Assembly (NCBI GenBank): GCA_022701365.1
Contig: JAKUHH010000230.1
Span: 124,001-188,000, forward strand
DNA: 64,000 nt
Source of the DNA: Mycocentrospora acerina
Taxonomy: Eukaryota > Ascomycota > Dothideomycetes > Pleosporales
Direction of reading: 5' to 3'
Shown here: positions 1-11,381 of the stretch, piece after piece
How the letters are laid out: every line of letters starts with the position of its first letter
Position numbering within the stretch: the first letter of the stretch is position 1
The notes under the pieces: generated by a model
The model's database searches: none
What the model saw: the letters and a program-made list of their open reading frames with translations, nothing else
What the model was told of the DNA's origin: nothing
Program-made: the position numbers and the translations under genes

Positions 1-1962
1 CTAGAGCTAGCATATCTTCTTGAGGAAACTTGGCAAAACGAGGCACACAGGGCCGATAGCCCACTAAAGAGCGCCAAAGTGTATCTTGCGAGTACTACAG
101 GGGGTGCGACTATGAGGTATGCACGCAGCATGCTAGAGTGGATGAAAGAAGGTATTGCAAAAGAATTCGAGGCTGGGGCTGGTGGAGCGCCAGCCGACGG
201 CCAGGGAAGGAATCGAGGTGGAAAGGGTATGGACATGGGTCCCGCGGCTCCTTTCGACTTCAGGCACATCACGTTGCTGGAAAGTAGGTCCCGCGTATCT
301 CGAATGCTAGGAACAAACGAACCAAGGATCATCTTAGCTAGCGATACTTCTCTCGAATGGGGCTTTTCTATGGATGCTATCCGGAGTCTAGCGTCTGACG
401 AAAAGAACCTTGTCATCCTTACTGAGCGGGTTGGTGAGCGTTACGGACAAGAGACAAGCTTGGGAAGATATCTTTGGAATTTATGGGCGGAACGAGTCGC
501 CCCCTCCAGTACTGTGGTGGACACTTCTGGCCATCAAGCGCCAATACGTACAGTTCGAGTAGTCGCGCTTGAGAACGACGAGATTCCTCTTTACCAGCAA
601 TATCTAGCCACACAACGACAGTTACAGAACACAATGGGTGGCGATGTCACTGCGGCTCAGGAGACATCCGTGGACGTTGCCGACGACCTATCGTCGACTG
701 ACTCAGAGAGTTCTGAAGAATCAGAATCCGGCTTTCAGGGCAAAGCCATGAATTCGACCGCCATACAACGGCACGCGGACCGAAGAGCAGAGCGCCAGGA
801 GCAGGGGCTAGGCGTGAAAATTCTCCTTGAACCCAGTGGGATATTCGACTACGAGGTGCAGGGCAAGAAGGGCATAGATAGGTTGTTTCCCTTCAAGTCT
901 GAGCGGAAACGGGCAGACGAATTTGGTGAACTTATCAGACCCAAAGAATTTGCTCGTGCGGACGAAGAAGAGAACATCGCCGGCGAAACCCCTCGCGTGG
1001 ATGGAACGAAGACGGAGAATGCTGTTGGACAGAAAAGGCAATGGGATGATCTTGTCAATGTACTGGACAGTTCGAAGCCTAAACCTGGTCAAAAGCGTCG
1101 AAAGCAAGACGGGGACGGTGATGCAGATTCAGACAGCGACCCAGAGGATGATTCGGTCAGGGTGGATGGTCCATCCAAAGTTATCATCGAGATGGAAACT
1201 TTGGAACTCAAATGCCAGATATCTTTTGTCGACTTCTCAGGCTTACACGATCGGCGCACTCTTCAGATGGTGATCCCACTCATCAAACCCCGAAAGCTCA
1301 TTTTTGTGGCAGGAGAGGAAGCAGAGACAGAAGAGCTTGCGGAGGAGTGTCGGAAAATGCTAAACACTGGCTCTACTGCTGGTACAACCAACGCTGTAGA
1401 TGTATTCACACCAGCAGTTGGCACCATGATCGATGCGAGCGTCGACACTAACGCCTGGTCGGTCAAGTTGAGCCGCAACATGGTACGAAGTCTCCACTGG
1501 CAGCGGGTCGGTCGCCTGGATGTTGTTGCTATCACTGGTCGCCTAGCAGCAGCAAGCCTAGACCCTGAAATCAAAGAGGAGGATGAGGGCTCTGCGAAGA
1601 AGAGAGCTAAAACGGTCAAGACTGTCGTTGTGTTGTCATCGCAAGACAAGAATGATATGACACCCATTCTCGATGTCGTCCCAGCAAACAACATCACTGC
1701 CGTGCGCTCGGTGGCACAGCCCTTCCATGTAGGTGACGTACGTCTCGCTGATCTGCGCAAAATCATGAAGGCTCAAAACATGGAGGCGGAGTTCCGAGGC
1801 GAGGGTATCCTAGTCATCAACGGTACGGTGGCAGTGAAGAAGAACAACGCGACAGGCACTATCGAGATTGATGGCGGCGCGTACAGCTTCGCCGATCCAA
1901 CAGCATTCTTCAAGGTCAAGAAGAGGTTGTATGAGGGCCTGGCTGTAGTGGCTGGTAACTAA
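1..1962 (+). CDS. CFT2: Cleavage and polyadenylation factor subunit Cft2/CPSF100, C-terminal part (5' truncated by window edge)
   Basis: The frame is open from base 1 and ends with TAA at 1960-1962, so about 653 codons are seen and the N-terminal metallo-beta-lactamase half lies outside the window. The visible part starts inside the beta-CASP region and carries SAKVYLASTTGGATMRYARSM, FDFRHITLLESRSRV and PRIILASDTSLEWG, which fit Cft2/CPSF100. A long acidic, low-complexity insert (about residues 205-380 of the visible part) is followed by a conserved C-terminal region (ELKCQISFVDFSGLHDRR, QPFHVGDVRLADLRKIM). In the family this subunit is the catalytically inactive partner of Ysh1/CPSF73 in nuclear pre-mRNA 3'-end cleavage. 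I see no intron in the visible part. The family call is firm; the missing 5' end prevents any statement on the start. Confidence 0.93.
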   Translation, partial: LELAYLLEETWQNEAHRADSPLKSAKVYLASTTGGATMRYARSMLEWMKEGIAKEFEAGAGGAPADGQGRNRGGKGMDMGPAAPFDFRHITLLESRSRVSRMLGTNEPRIILASDTSLEWGFSMDAIRSLASDEKNLVILTERVGERYGQETSLGRYLWNLWAERVAPSSTVVDTSGHQAPIRTVRVVALENDEIPLYQQYLATQRQLQNTMGGDVTAAQETSVDVADDLSSTDSESSEESESGFQGKAMNSTAIQRHADRRAERQEQGLGVKILLEPSGIFDYEVQGKKGIDRLFPFKSERKRADEFGELIRPKEFARADEEENIAGETPRVDGTKTENAVGQKRQWDDLVNVLDSSKPKPGQKRRKQDGDGDADSDSDPEDDSVRVDGPSKVIIEMETLELKCQISFVDFSGLHDRRTLQMVIPLIKPRKLIFVAGEEAETEELAEECRKMLNTGSTAGTTNAVDVFTPAVGTMIDASVDTNAWSVKLSRNMVRSLHWQRVGRLDVVAITGRLAAASLDPEIKEEDEGSAKKRAKTVKTVVVLSSQDKNDMTPILDVVPANNITAVRSVAQPFHVGDVRLADLRKIMKAQNMEAEFRGEGILVINGTVAVKKNNATGTIEIDGGAYSFADPTAFFKVKKRLYEGLAVVAGN

Positions 1963-4171
1963 ATTAGATCTTTTTGACTAATTAATATTGCTTATCTAAT
2001 GTCCACTCAACTATATGCCCTTGTGCATTTTATACTTGAACAGATAAGTCGGGCTGAAATTTCGACAGTTGAGAGAAATCTCCCCGGTGGAGCGATACCT
2101 AGCAACGCTTATAGTCGAGGCTTCACCCACGTATAATTCCATATAATCCCTCGAAGAATCAACCCCCGCTGGCCGGAAACGCCACTATGTGATTCCTGCT
2201 CCCTCCTTCCTTTCCCTCCCCCACTCTCCAACATCATTTCTCTCCTCCTTGCTACCATCCATCCGGTTACCAATTTCAACCTCAACGCCTTTCTTTCCAG
2301 GCAATAAACTCAAACTCCCCCTTCTGGCATCGCATTTCCCGCATAGTGTCGTTTTGTTGTCTTGTTGTCGCCTTTTCGTTCGATTTGGACACGCCAACGC
2401 ATCCAAACTGTGGAGTGTCGCATGGCTGCAACGCATGTAGCGGATATGGAGCGTCCAGGTGCACGATTTGCAAGTAGAGAGGAGGATGTAGCACATGTTT
2501 TGAAACGGACGGGGCTCGTGATAGTAGAGTCGGTGGATAAGTTGGGCTTGGTGAGATGTATCGCGAGATACTGAAGGTGATTTATCCTCTGGTGGTGATG
2601 TTAATTGTGATTGTAAGTTTGGAGATTCGTGATTATAACCATACGGGATGTGAGATGTGGGATTATACGTGGAGGCAATCTTGGTGCGAGATGGTTTGTT
2701 GGAAGTTGATTGTCAGTATGAGAGTCGTGTTCTTGATTCGCGTGGGAAACTTGTCAAACAATATGTTTTCGTGTGTTTGGAATTGTTAAGACGTTTCTCT
2801 GTGGTGTTCTGCTTGTGTGCACAAGTCTCAGACTGGAGAATTTAAAGTTTAAAACAGTCTCATCTTGCCACCATGTCCTCATCGTGTGATGCTGCAACAC
2901 AAAAGCCATGTTGATCCGATGAAGTTGACGAGAGTTGCTAGATCTTGAGAGATAATAAATTACACTCTGTCTTAGACTACATGCCTGGCGTGATGAATTA
3001 AAGGCTATCTTTGGGAGGTTGTTGACAAGAGAATATCATACATTTATCAAAGTGGATCATACTGCATGCGTCAATCATGTGAAAAGTCTGATTGACACTT
3101 TGAAAATCTTAGGTTTATTTCTGTACAAGTAGAGCACGATTCTCTCGAGGTTCCCAAAGGAGGGGCTTATCTCGATCACCAGTCTACCAATCTGGTCTTG
3201 GATATGAGAGCCAATGAGAGGGTAGAGATGTTTGGACAATCTCTTTATATTCATGCATGTTTCCAGCAGTTGGAATACCCAGGAGGATACCCAGATAACT
3301 TTCTATTTAGTAAACGCCGTGGATATTCGTCCATCTGAGCTTAAATGGCTGTTCGATTGAGGAATAAAGTGTTTCACAGTTTCCGGTCTTGTCATTCACT
3401 GCTAGCTGCTTTCTAACGAAATAGTTTTTAATATTACAGAATGAAGCATCGATCCAGTTGTTTGGTAAGAATTCTTTAGGATGACTTAGGCTCTATTGTC
3501 GTCGTTGTCGTTGATATAGATGTATGATGCATAACTGAGGGTATTTTCCGCTGAAACTTACGAAGTTATTCATGTAGTAAACGTAGAGATGCTTGAATTT
3601 CTTTTAAGCATTTGCATGTCCCCAGATACACAGATCACAAATTTGAATAGCTCAACGTCACTAGTACAGACCTAAAAGGCTTAAGCCTTGAGCGGTTATT
3701 TTGAGTCGCAAGCTAGAAAGTTATCCCTGTATACGGTGGAACGTTACTTACTTCGGTGTGATAATGAAGTTTTTTGTTCAACGTGGTCAGACATGGCCAA
3801 TATAGCTGCGTAAACAAATGATAACGATATCCCAACTTATGGGTTGGATACTCCGATTGCGCTTTGTCATGAGACCTACAACCCGTTATCAATTTAAAGC
3901 TGACAGAGCATTGTTATAATCTCGTTTGCAACGTATAGCTGATCCCAATCCGATTTCCATCAATATTTCCATTACTTTTTAGCTAAACCACAGCGTACAA
4001 TTAACAGCTATGGCAAATACGTTCTTTTCAATCAAGAAGAACTAAATTTCAAAAAGAAAAAAACGCCTTCTAAACAAGGCATAGAAGCCTGATCCAAATC
4101 TACTAAAACACATCCCGTGCTTTGACACGGGTACTTGGACACCATTCAGTCTTTCTGCACAATCAAATAAC
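1963..4171. other. Intergenic, mostly AT-rich; one short possible ORF
   Basis: The stretch has a C/T-rich block at about 2190-2310 that looks like a fungal promoter/5'UTR, followed by a 50-codon ORF at 2421-2573 (start MAATHVADME). From about 2600 to 4170 the DNA becomes AT-rich, with short frames only and no recognisable protein. It could include decayed repeat DNA, but I found no terminal repeats or transposase remnant. Confidence 0.5.
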
Positions 4172-6040
4172 CTAATCATCAATCCATTGAGTGTACAAAA
4201 AACCCCTGATATCTTGATTTTCCCTCCTGCATCGACGTCTAATTTCTTTCAATATCATATCTGGATTGTTGGCCAACGTCTGGTGATTCTGTACGCTGGT
4301 CATCACCGACATCCGAGTCTTCGACCTCAGTAGATTCTGAAGCTCACGATATGTCATGCAACTATATATATCGCGCAATTGTCTTTCTGCATACCGCCTC
4401 TCGTATTCAAGGTAAGCTTCCTCTACCATGATTTTGCTGTCTGGAAGCACGGTATACACGTAGTCTGGAACGAACCAACGTTCGTAAGGTTCACGTTCGA
4501 AGATCTCACGAACTCGCTTGAAAGAAGCCTGGAATTCTCTGGCGGGAATCCCACTGATTCGACGTATGTCGACTATATGCTGAACAGCTGCCATGTAATT
4601 TTCTTCAAAAGCCAACGCAAAGTCGTCGGTTTGAGGAGTCAGCGGCTGAAAAAAACTGCTCAGTTCAAGTACACCCTGGATATCAAATTCTAAGGCTCGG
4701 AGATGTAGTCCATGGGGTAGCGGCTCATGAAGCCACAGTGAGATTTTTTCCAGTTTTTGGAACAGGCAGAGCTCGGCGAGAAAGCCGCGTGACCAGTAAG
4801 GGCCATTAGACACAACGTCTACAGAGATTTCTTCCAGCCTGGGACAAAGTTGTCTCAGCCTGAAGATGTCGTTGGTGGTTGGTGATACAGGGCGTGGTAA
4901 CGTGGCTCGAATAGTCGTGCCGATGCTTTCGAGATAGATAAGCGTATCCCCAACCTTGTTAAGGATGCACCAAGGTAATATGTGCGCTTTCTCTGCTGGA
5001 GGATGATTGTCTGTGAGTAGATGTAGGTACCTCAAGTATCTTATTGGACCAAATGGATTACTGTTGCATGCTTTGACGTCTTCTTCGAGATTTCTCATGG
5101 CATTAGTTGTTTGCATAATCAAATCCAGGTGTTCCAAGGTAGGGCTCATGTGAAAGAAGGTTCTGAGATTGGAGGGGCGTGGGCAAACAAGGTGTGTTAA
5201 ATTCACCCAGCCACCTTGTTTGCCCCATGCAGAAAGTTCGGCATTGGAGAAGATGATACTCCAGGAGTAGAGTCTCAATTTACGCAGATGCGGGAGATTT
5301 TTCTTTTGAAAGACATTATGATCAATCATTTCCGGAAAGGTTCGGACTCCAGACTCCACTGGCCCACGATAGATTTCCAATTCACTTAACGTCGGTGCAT
5401 TTCCAAGGAGATCCAAAAGATCTGCCTTAAAATTTGGGTAAAGATGGTCCAAGGTTGGAGGTCGGAAAGTGAAATGTGTGAGCTGTCTCAGAGACAGACC
5501 GTTGAAAATGTTCTTTTCGGGTGCCATATCATCTCCGGTTCCCTGGTAATATACTTGCTTCCCTCTAACCTCGATTGTGGTCAGTGTACCTCTGGGAAGA
5601 ATAGCACCTAGTATTTGCTGAGGAATATCTATATAGCCATTCCAAATGAGCTTCCGAAGTCCTGTCATCTGAACCAAAAATTTGGGCAACAGACGCGCAA
5701 CGTCTAAAAAAGCCTCTGCGCATCTCTTCAACTCCAAAATCCATACGAATCCTGCAATTTTGGAACCGTTCTTTACAATTCGTGCCAGGAGTTTTAGGGT
5801 ATGGTCATTAGAAACGTCTATTTTGACATGTCTGTAGATCCAGGGAACCGCAGCCAAGTATAGTCGTTTTGAGACTAGACTCAGCCCCAGCAAATCTTTG
5901 AGTTCATGGAGATGGACATGTTTCATGACAATATCGAGTACATCGTAATTCAGGCTATCGAACCCTATTCTAGTTACGGTATTTGGCATGTGTGAACGCC
6001 GCTGCTTGGTCTTTTTGGATGGATGCAAAATTGCACTCAT
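4172..6040 (-). CDS. F-box domain protein, probably leucine-rich
   Basis: This is one uninterrupted 622-codon frame. An F-box-like segment lies at about residues 28-75 (LNYDVLDIVMKHVHLHELKDLL, LVSKRLYLAAVPWIYRHVKI). Behind it comes a long region rich in Leu with recurring short strand/helix signatures (LTHFTFRPPTLDHL, LPHLRKLRLYSWSI, LTHLVCPRPSNLRTF) as in fungal F-box/LRR proteins. The family normally links Skp1-Cullin ligases to substrates; no substrate can be named. A second Met at residue 18 is an alternative start. The gene is intronless, AT-richer than its neighbours and flanked by AT-rich DNA on both sides, which suggests a more variable part of the genome. The domain call is good and the precise function is unknown. 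Confidence 0.8.
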   Translation of the reverse strand: MSAILHPSKKTKQRRSHMPNTVTRIGFDSLNYDVLDIVMKHVHLHELKDLLGLSLVSKRLYLAAVPWIYRHVKIDVSNDHTLKLLARIVKNGSKIAGFVWILELKRCAEAFLDVARLLPKFLVQMTGLRKLIWNGYIDIPQQILGAILPRGTLTTIEVRGKQVYYQGTGDDMAPEKNIFNGLSLRQLTHFTFRPPTLDHLYPNFKADLLDLLGNAPTLSELEIYRGPVESGVRTFPEMIDHNVFQKKNLPHLRKLRLYSWSIIFSNAELSAWGKQGGWVNLTHLVCPRPSNLRTFFHMSPTLEHLDLIMQTTNAMRNLEEDVKACNSNPFGPIRYLRYLHLLTDNHPPAEKAHILPWCILNKVGDTLIYLESIGTTIRATLPRPVSPTTNDIFRLRQLCPRLEEISVDVVSNGPYWSRGFLAELCLFQKLEKISLWLHEPLPHGLHLRALEFDIQGVLELSSFFQPLTPQTDDFALAFEENYMAAVQHIVDIRRISGIPAREFQASFKRVREIFEREPYERWFVPDYVYTVLPDSKIMVEEAYLEYERRYAERQLRDIYSCMTYRELQNLLRSKTRMSVMTSVQNHQTLANNPDMILKEIRRRCRRENQDIRGFLYTQWIDD

Positions 6041-7330
6041 GCTTGTACCCAGATCTGTCTCGTTCAGTCAGGGCCGACAGGAAGGACTGTCGAATCTTAG
6101 TTCCATTTGAGAGACCGGTGTTGTTGTACAAACTGTTGGAGACCTATGACATGTCGATATTTCTTTGTGTAAAGTAGGCTTGCAGAACTTGACGAGAGGA
6201 GAGAAGAAAGAAATTCAGCAACCTTTTCTAAAAATAAAAAAGGTCAAATTGCGGGGATTTAATAAAAAAGAACCCTGAGATTCGTAAAGATAGTCCTGAG
6301 TTTGTGTGATTTCATCTGGTACTTCATTTCCATTAGAAATGGTTGCATTAGCTTGGATATCCTATCAACAGCCTGGTGACAGGCGCTGTATAGTGAAGAC
6401 TTGGGTAGATTACCGATCTTGCAAGCTGTCTAGAACTTAACAATCTGAGCAAACTTTTATGAGACTGCCTATAAGATCTTAATAAGTTGCGTGGGAGGAC
6501 TTATCTTTCAACGTAAATGTAATGGGTAAGACCCGTCCAGCCCTTACAAGTAGATTTTGTTTCCATAGACGAAGGTTCAAATTCCACCTAGTGTACCTTA
6601 AACTGTCCCGAGTGTGTCATGATACTGATGTTATGCACAAATCATTTACTTCAAAAAGAGCTGAATACCAGAGTTGAGGACAATTTCGCTCATAAGTTGT
6701 AAAGCACCCCTCACAAACCCAAGAAAGTAGCATAAAACTCTTGGCCACGTGTCCAACCCAAAATATATATAGGATTAATAGATTTCTTAATTTTTTAAGA
6801 GTTATCGAACTCTTAGCATCTACTTATTGACCCATGTTTACTATTTAAAAAAGCATAGACAAGGGGACAAAACTTGAGGGTTGGCAAGTGTGTGTGAAAA
6901 TATGCAGATCAGGCAAGAAAAACGAGGTCGCTAACAGGTTGAAAAACATATCTACTTCTATGGCCTTGTGAGCATTTTTTCGCGAATTTCTTTAGAATCA
7001 GCGACTCGAAAAGTATGTCGTTGCAGCTCTGTTGCGAAGTATCGCACTGGCATATCTCCGACGCAAGCTACTCGCCATTAGTGATCCAATTACCGCCGCG
7101 GCATTACAAGTCACTTGCCGACCCACTCGCATCACGAACCTCGGCTCAAACGCCAACTCGACTCGTCTCCCCCGTACCCCAGACTTTTTGTAATCCAAGC
7201 CGTTTTCCCGCCCTCTCCCCTAAATCACCACCGCTATCCACATCATCACCACCACCACCTCCTTTGCACTCGCCTTAAGCATACAAACAAAGCACACCAC
7301 TCATACCCTCAATCCTCTCGATCCGCAGCC
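6041..7330. other. AT-rich intergenic region, then C-rich promoter/5'UTR of the cytochrome b5 gene
   Basis: From 6180 to 6990 the DNA is AT-rich with many A/T runs and no gene. From about 7080 to 7330 it turns C-rich (CCACC/CATCACC-type low complexity), typical of a fungal promoter and leader, directly before the ATG at 7331. A frame open from 7115 into the gene adds a low-complexity extension that I take as untranslated. Confidence 0.5.
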
Positions 7331-7793
7331 ATGTCCGAATCTCTCACCACCAAGCAAGTCGCTGAGCACGCCTCGGTCGAGAAGGGTCTCTACATAATAG
7401 TTGATGGCAGTGTGTACAAACTGGATACATTTGTGGATGAGCACCCAGGTGGAGCGAAGATCCTGAAGAGAGTCGGTGGCAAGGACGCGAGCAAGCAGTT
7501 CTGGAAGGTACGTCTATGATTTACTGTACCACAATACAATGCACTACACTACACTATACTTTACTCTACACAACGGAAAATTTGTGGATGTAGATGGGAG
7601 ATATGGGCAAATGCTGGTAGGAGAGCTACTGGAAAGACCCGAGATTGGAGAAGGGATGGCAGACGGGGTGGGCATGATTGTACAAACAAGAGCATGTTTG
7701 CTAACGGGTGCACAGTACCACAGCGAGAATGTCATGAAGAAATGGGGGCCGAAGTTCAAGATTGGAGAGGTCAAGGAGGAGGCGAAGTTGTAG
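7331..7793 (+). CDS. Small cytochrome b5-like heme protein
   Basis: Two exons: 7331-7507 and 7716-7793, giving 84 residues. The intron (208 nt) has a GTACGT donor, a GCTAACG branch site near 7700 and a CACAG acceptor; the phase is 0. The product contains the cytochrome b5 core: VDGSVYKLDTFVDEHPGG with the first heme-ligand His in HPGG, and a second His in YHSENV right after the splice point, so the intron splits the heme site. There is no signal peptide or C-terminal membrane anchor, so it is probably a soluble electron carrier or heme-binding protein. At 84 residues it is about the size of the bare domain. A frame upstream (from 7115) is open and in phase but low in complexity, so I prefer the ATG at 7331. 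Confidence 0.88.
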
Positions 7794-8299
7794 ATACGAA
7801 TAATACGATCGATATATCTTTCATGGCGCGTTACAAGCGAGTGCGTTAATCCGACATGGGACGTTGTACACTTGTCAACAGGTGTATGGAGATCGATACC
7901 ACGTTACAGGTAGTGCGATGAGGCTGCATACGTGCTGAGACCTGGTTGGTGGTACGTTGGCAGATTGCTTTTAGTTGAGCATGGGGCCTGGATGTTGATG
8001 CCGCACGACAACGATGCGATGACTCAATTAAGTTACTCAAGTTCTACTTCAAGAATACACCTAAACAAGCATTCTATGCTTTCTGCTCTTTCTTACTATC
8101 TACCATCTCTCCTTGTAATTAACTAGACAGGCCGTTATATGTTAGAATATCAAAATAAACAACTCCAAGCTCTACAATGCGTGTGTAATCCCAAAACAAC
8201 AATCGCGAATAATGGGGGTATCGTGATAAAACGCCTTCGTGATGCCGCGCAAGTATGCAAAATCCAAAGACGCTGTGACTCTTCTCCTAGCTGCTGAAC
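7794..8299. other. Convergent intergenic spacer
   Basis: This spacer holds the 3' flanks of the cytochrome b5 gene and of the hypothetical gene on the other strand. Only short shadow frames are present, and I see no RNA gene or repeat. Confidence 0.5.
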
Positions 8300-9298
8300 T
8301 CAAAAACAAGACCATTTCTTCGCTGGTCCACGTGCCGTGGCAGGTCTCTCAATAGGGCTGGCTCCAAACATCGCGTTATCCTTCTCGTTCATGTTGTGAT
8401 CAAGGTCGTCCATTCTGTAGCGTCGAACTGATCCCGCGTCCGACTGGTCTTTCTCGTAGAACCTCTCAGGTGGGCTTGAAACACATCTTGGAACCACTCG
8501 TCGTATAAGGCCTCGCAAGCCACTGTTTGCTTTGTCGATTCTCTTGTAATCGCACTGTCTTGTGCTCGGTGATAGCCAGTGCATTGTAGTGTCCGGGGAT
8601 TCGATGGCTGGTACGGCCTCATCACTTTGTTTCTGCGCAATATTCTCCTTGATTACAGTCATGCTGTCGCGACTAAATCGCGGCACGGCTGATGGGAAGC
8701 CAAGATCAGCATGAGCCATGTCTGGACTTGGTAGTGCAGAGTTGGTACGATAAGAGGGATTAGAAAACAGGCTGCAGCTGCGAAAGTGGAGCGCAAGTGG
8801 ATCGTCAATATCATGGTTGTTTGCGGTGGCTGCTGTTTGCGAGCTTGCGATCCTGTAATGGCGGGTAGGCCTTGATGGATCTACGATGGTACAGGAAGTG
8901 CGACGAGAAGAGGGTTTTGAGCCACGGCCTTGGCCTTTTGATCTCGAAAGTGAGTTTTCGGACGATGGTGTGTTTGATGTTCGACGCGTTACACCTGGTC
9001 GTTTCTCTGATGCTGGACGTTCAGGTTCCATGGTCTGGGTTTGCGGAGTTGAGGGACAGTCTGTCTGGGTCTTCCTGGTTTTGCGATGGCGACAAGGTGC
9101 GGTATTGCTTCTTTGTAGGGATAGTCGTTCTTCTTTCGGTGATTCTTTGAAGTAGGACTCCATGTGTCCACTGTCTGCTCGGTTCATTTTGAATCCATAA
9201 AAGGGTGGTGACAGTAGTGAGATGTGACGCTGTTGTGGAGAAAGGGTTTGTGAAATTATGTTGAAGTTGTATTGGCTATTTGAGCATTGTCTGGACAT
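8300..9298 (-). CDS. Hypothetical fungal protein, disordered, Ser/Arg-rich
   Basis: An uninterrupted frame of 332 codons. I recognise no domain. The product is rich in Ser, Arg, Pro and Thr (SLQRSNTAPCRHRKTRK, TRRTSNTPSSENSLSRSKG, SKPSSRRTSCTIVDPSRP) and is probably mostly disordered. A better conserved-looking part sits near the C-terminus (GLRGLIRRVVPRCVSSPPERFYEKDQ) and the protein ends with KKWSCF. The first Met has a poor context (T at -3); the Met at residue 38 (complement of 9185-9187, MNRADSGHMESYF) has A at -3 and may be the real start, giving 295 residues. The basic RRXS-type motifs could be kinase sites, but that is inference. Confidence 0.6.
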   Translation of the reverse strand: MSRQCSNSQYNFNIISQTLSPQQRHISLLSPPFYGFKMNRADSGHMESYFKESPKEERLSLQRSNTAPCRHRKTRKTQTDCPSTPQTQTMEPERPASEKRPGVTRRTSNTPSSENSLSRSKGQGRGSKPSSRRTSCTIVDPSRPTRHYRIASSQTAATANNHDIDDPLALHFRSCSLFSNPSYRTNSALPSPDMAHADLGFPSAVPRFSRDSMTVIKENIAQKQSDEAVPAIESPDTTMHWLSPSTRQCDYKRIDKANSGLRGLIRRVVPRCVSSPPERFYEKDQSDAGSVRRYRMDDLDHNMNEKDNAMFGASPIERPATARGPAKKWSCF

Positions 9299-10535
9299 TC
9301 ATCAGTGCGTGTTCGATTAGGAAGGTACACCGTAACAGGGGTCTTACCAGCAGCCAGTGCTGAATTGAAAGTTTAGGCTCTTCACAAAACGTGGAAAGTG
9401 AAAAGTATGTAAGAGAGGCGAATCCAAGAGAGGCTTGAGGCCTTGTAAGGAAAAGTTTGAGCCAAATAGAGCGCAGTTAGACCCGCAGCAAACTGGAATC
9501 AACCGACACGACGGATGCGCCCTAATGCAAGGAGATCAGTAACGATTAAGCAGCGACTGGTGCCGATCTGGTCTTTGGTTGGTCCAGATGTCGCCAACGT
9601 GCAGAAGTCTCGCAAGATATGCGCAACCTTGACAAGTCGAACGGCTGGGCGCGTGGACTGCTTTTGAAGGCCCAGTTCACCGCCTCAAAATGGTCTTCTG
9701 GGGTTGGACTAGAAACTAGGAGTGCACGTTCATCAAATAAAATTGGGGAACAAAGAGCTTAGTTTGTAATATCGGGACGAGATTCAGCAGACGCTTTGCA
9801 TAAACAGCGACTTTGGGTCGCATGTGAGGCAAACACGCTTTAGAATATGACATCGAGCTTGTTCACATGCGAAAAGTTAACCTGCATCCAGGGATCAAAC
9901 GCGGCAGCAGAGAACCATTTGACTGGACGTGTGACACGCTCGGCTGGTGGACGATGGCGCGATGCGCGCATCCTAGGTTGTTGAATGAACTGGATGACAG
10001 CCTCGTCGTCGCTTCGATCCCACTGCACGGGCAACGGGAAAGGAGCGAATCAAGCGTGCCCCTAGCGACATCGGCCCTGGTCACCAGACTCCAAATCGGC
10101 AAGCTCAAGTGGGACATGACAGGGTCTTTGGAATCTGACAATCTCGAGTGAAACGCCACAAACGATATCGTGGACAACTGAGACGTTGTGTTGGAAAAAG
10201 CACCGGGATGAAGACCCTGAGGTCTCTCAACTTGCATTGTCCCCAGCAAGAGACGGGGGCTGTGAAAGGCTAGGGCAACCGAGTCATTCGGGCCCCTGCC
10301 TTACTGCTTATCGTTCGCCCGCTGTAGAGGCCGCAGACGCCCTCATGCGCCAAGGTCTTCGGTGTAGCCAATGGTTCAGTCACGAGGGGCAAGATACCAC
10401 TTCGCGCCCACATGGCGACAAGTCCGCAACCGCGGCCTAAAGTCGCCAATCACTGTTCATTTGACAGCATTAAGCTTGGCTACACGAGTTGTTATTTGCG
10501 TCATGCTCCAGTCTCCCCACTACGGCGCCTGAGCC
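9299..10535. other. Intergenic, no gene recognised
   Basis: Several overlapping frames of 60-130 codons lie on both strands (for example 9863-10249) but none has a domain, codon bias or splice pattern that I trust. I see no repeat or RNA gene. Confidence 0.45.
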
Positions 10536-11381
10536 TCATTGTATCTCGTGGTAGAATGCACGTATCAGATCACCAACCTCAGTGAACGCCTCGAGACAGT
10601 GCCAGTGACCGACGCCCTCCATGATGACCAGCTTCTTCTCGCTCCCTAGCTCCTCGAACATCTTCTTACAGCCTTCAAGTGGCGCACTCTTATCCTCTTC
10701 CCCTGCCAGTATCAAAACTGGAATGTTGATCTTGCCGTAGTTTGGTGGTTTGGCGTTGACAATGATGCGGCAGTTGGAGCAGTAACCTGCAGGGTCTTGC
10801 CCTAGTAGCAGCTCACGGATAAAGGCTTTGGCAAGAGGCGATGCGTTTTTGCCTACTGCAGCATATGGAACCGTGTCGGCCATAGCCTGCATGCCTTCTC
10901 TCTGTACAGTTTCTATGCGTTTCTCGAATATGGGGGCAGCGTTACTGTTGGGATACACTGGTCCGATAAGAATGGCTGCGACAAATCGATCACCTCGCTC
11001 GGCAGCAAGATGTGCAGCTACGATGCTGCATGACAAGATCAGCATTGTGGTCAGACAGTCGTTGTGCTGCAGGTGTGCCTACCCTCCCATACTGTGACCC
11101 ACCACGATGGCCTTCGACACACCCAGCGCGTCCAAGACGCCAATGACATCACTCCCAAGAGTCTCTATACTTTGTTCAATAAACGTGTACGGAGATCTTC
11201 CAGCGCCAGTATTGTCGAAGAGGATGCATCGGAAGCCATGGACCACAAGCCCTTGGGCGACGGCGTGGTAATACTGCTGCGATGACCCCAAGCCATGCAT
11301 GAAGATGAACGTTTCACGTACATCCTCAGGCTTCAGGTCCGTGTAGTGAATCTTCTTGTAACCAACCTGAAGGAGCGGCAT
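10536..11381 (-). CDS. Alpha/beta-hydrolase fold protein
   Basis: Two exons on the minus strand: 11381-11083 and 11025-10536, 262 residues. The 57-nt intron splits the nucleophile elbow; joining gives GHSMGGIVAAHLAAERGDRF. Other fold landmarks are the oxyanion region HGLGSS (about residue 30), FDNTGAGRSP, the acid-residue turn VLILAGEEDKSAP and the catalytic His in GVGHWHCLEAF. The Ser-Asp/Glu-His triad therefore looks complete and the enzyme probably active. There is no signal peptide, so it is likely cytosolic. The layout matches the 3-oxoadipate enol-lactonase-like group of small hydrolases, but the substrate cannot be read from sequence. The start MPLLQVGYKKIHY fits the family's first strand. 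Confidence 0.87.

Noticed and set aside
6510..6605. tRNA-like segment with GGTTCAAATTCCACC
   Set aside because: The T-arm-like sequence does not form a good stem, and I could not match an acceptor stem or D-arm upstream.
7115..7330. 72-codon in-frame N-terminal extension of cytochrome b5
   Set aside because: It translates C-rich leader DNA with His runs, and the ATG at 7331 opens the conserved domain directly.
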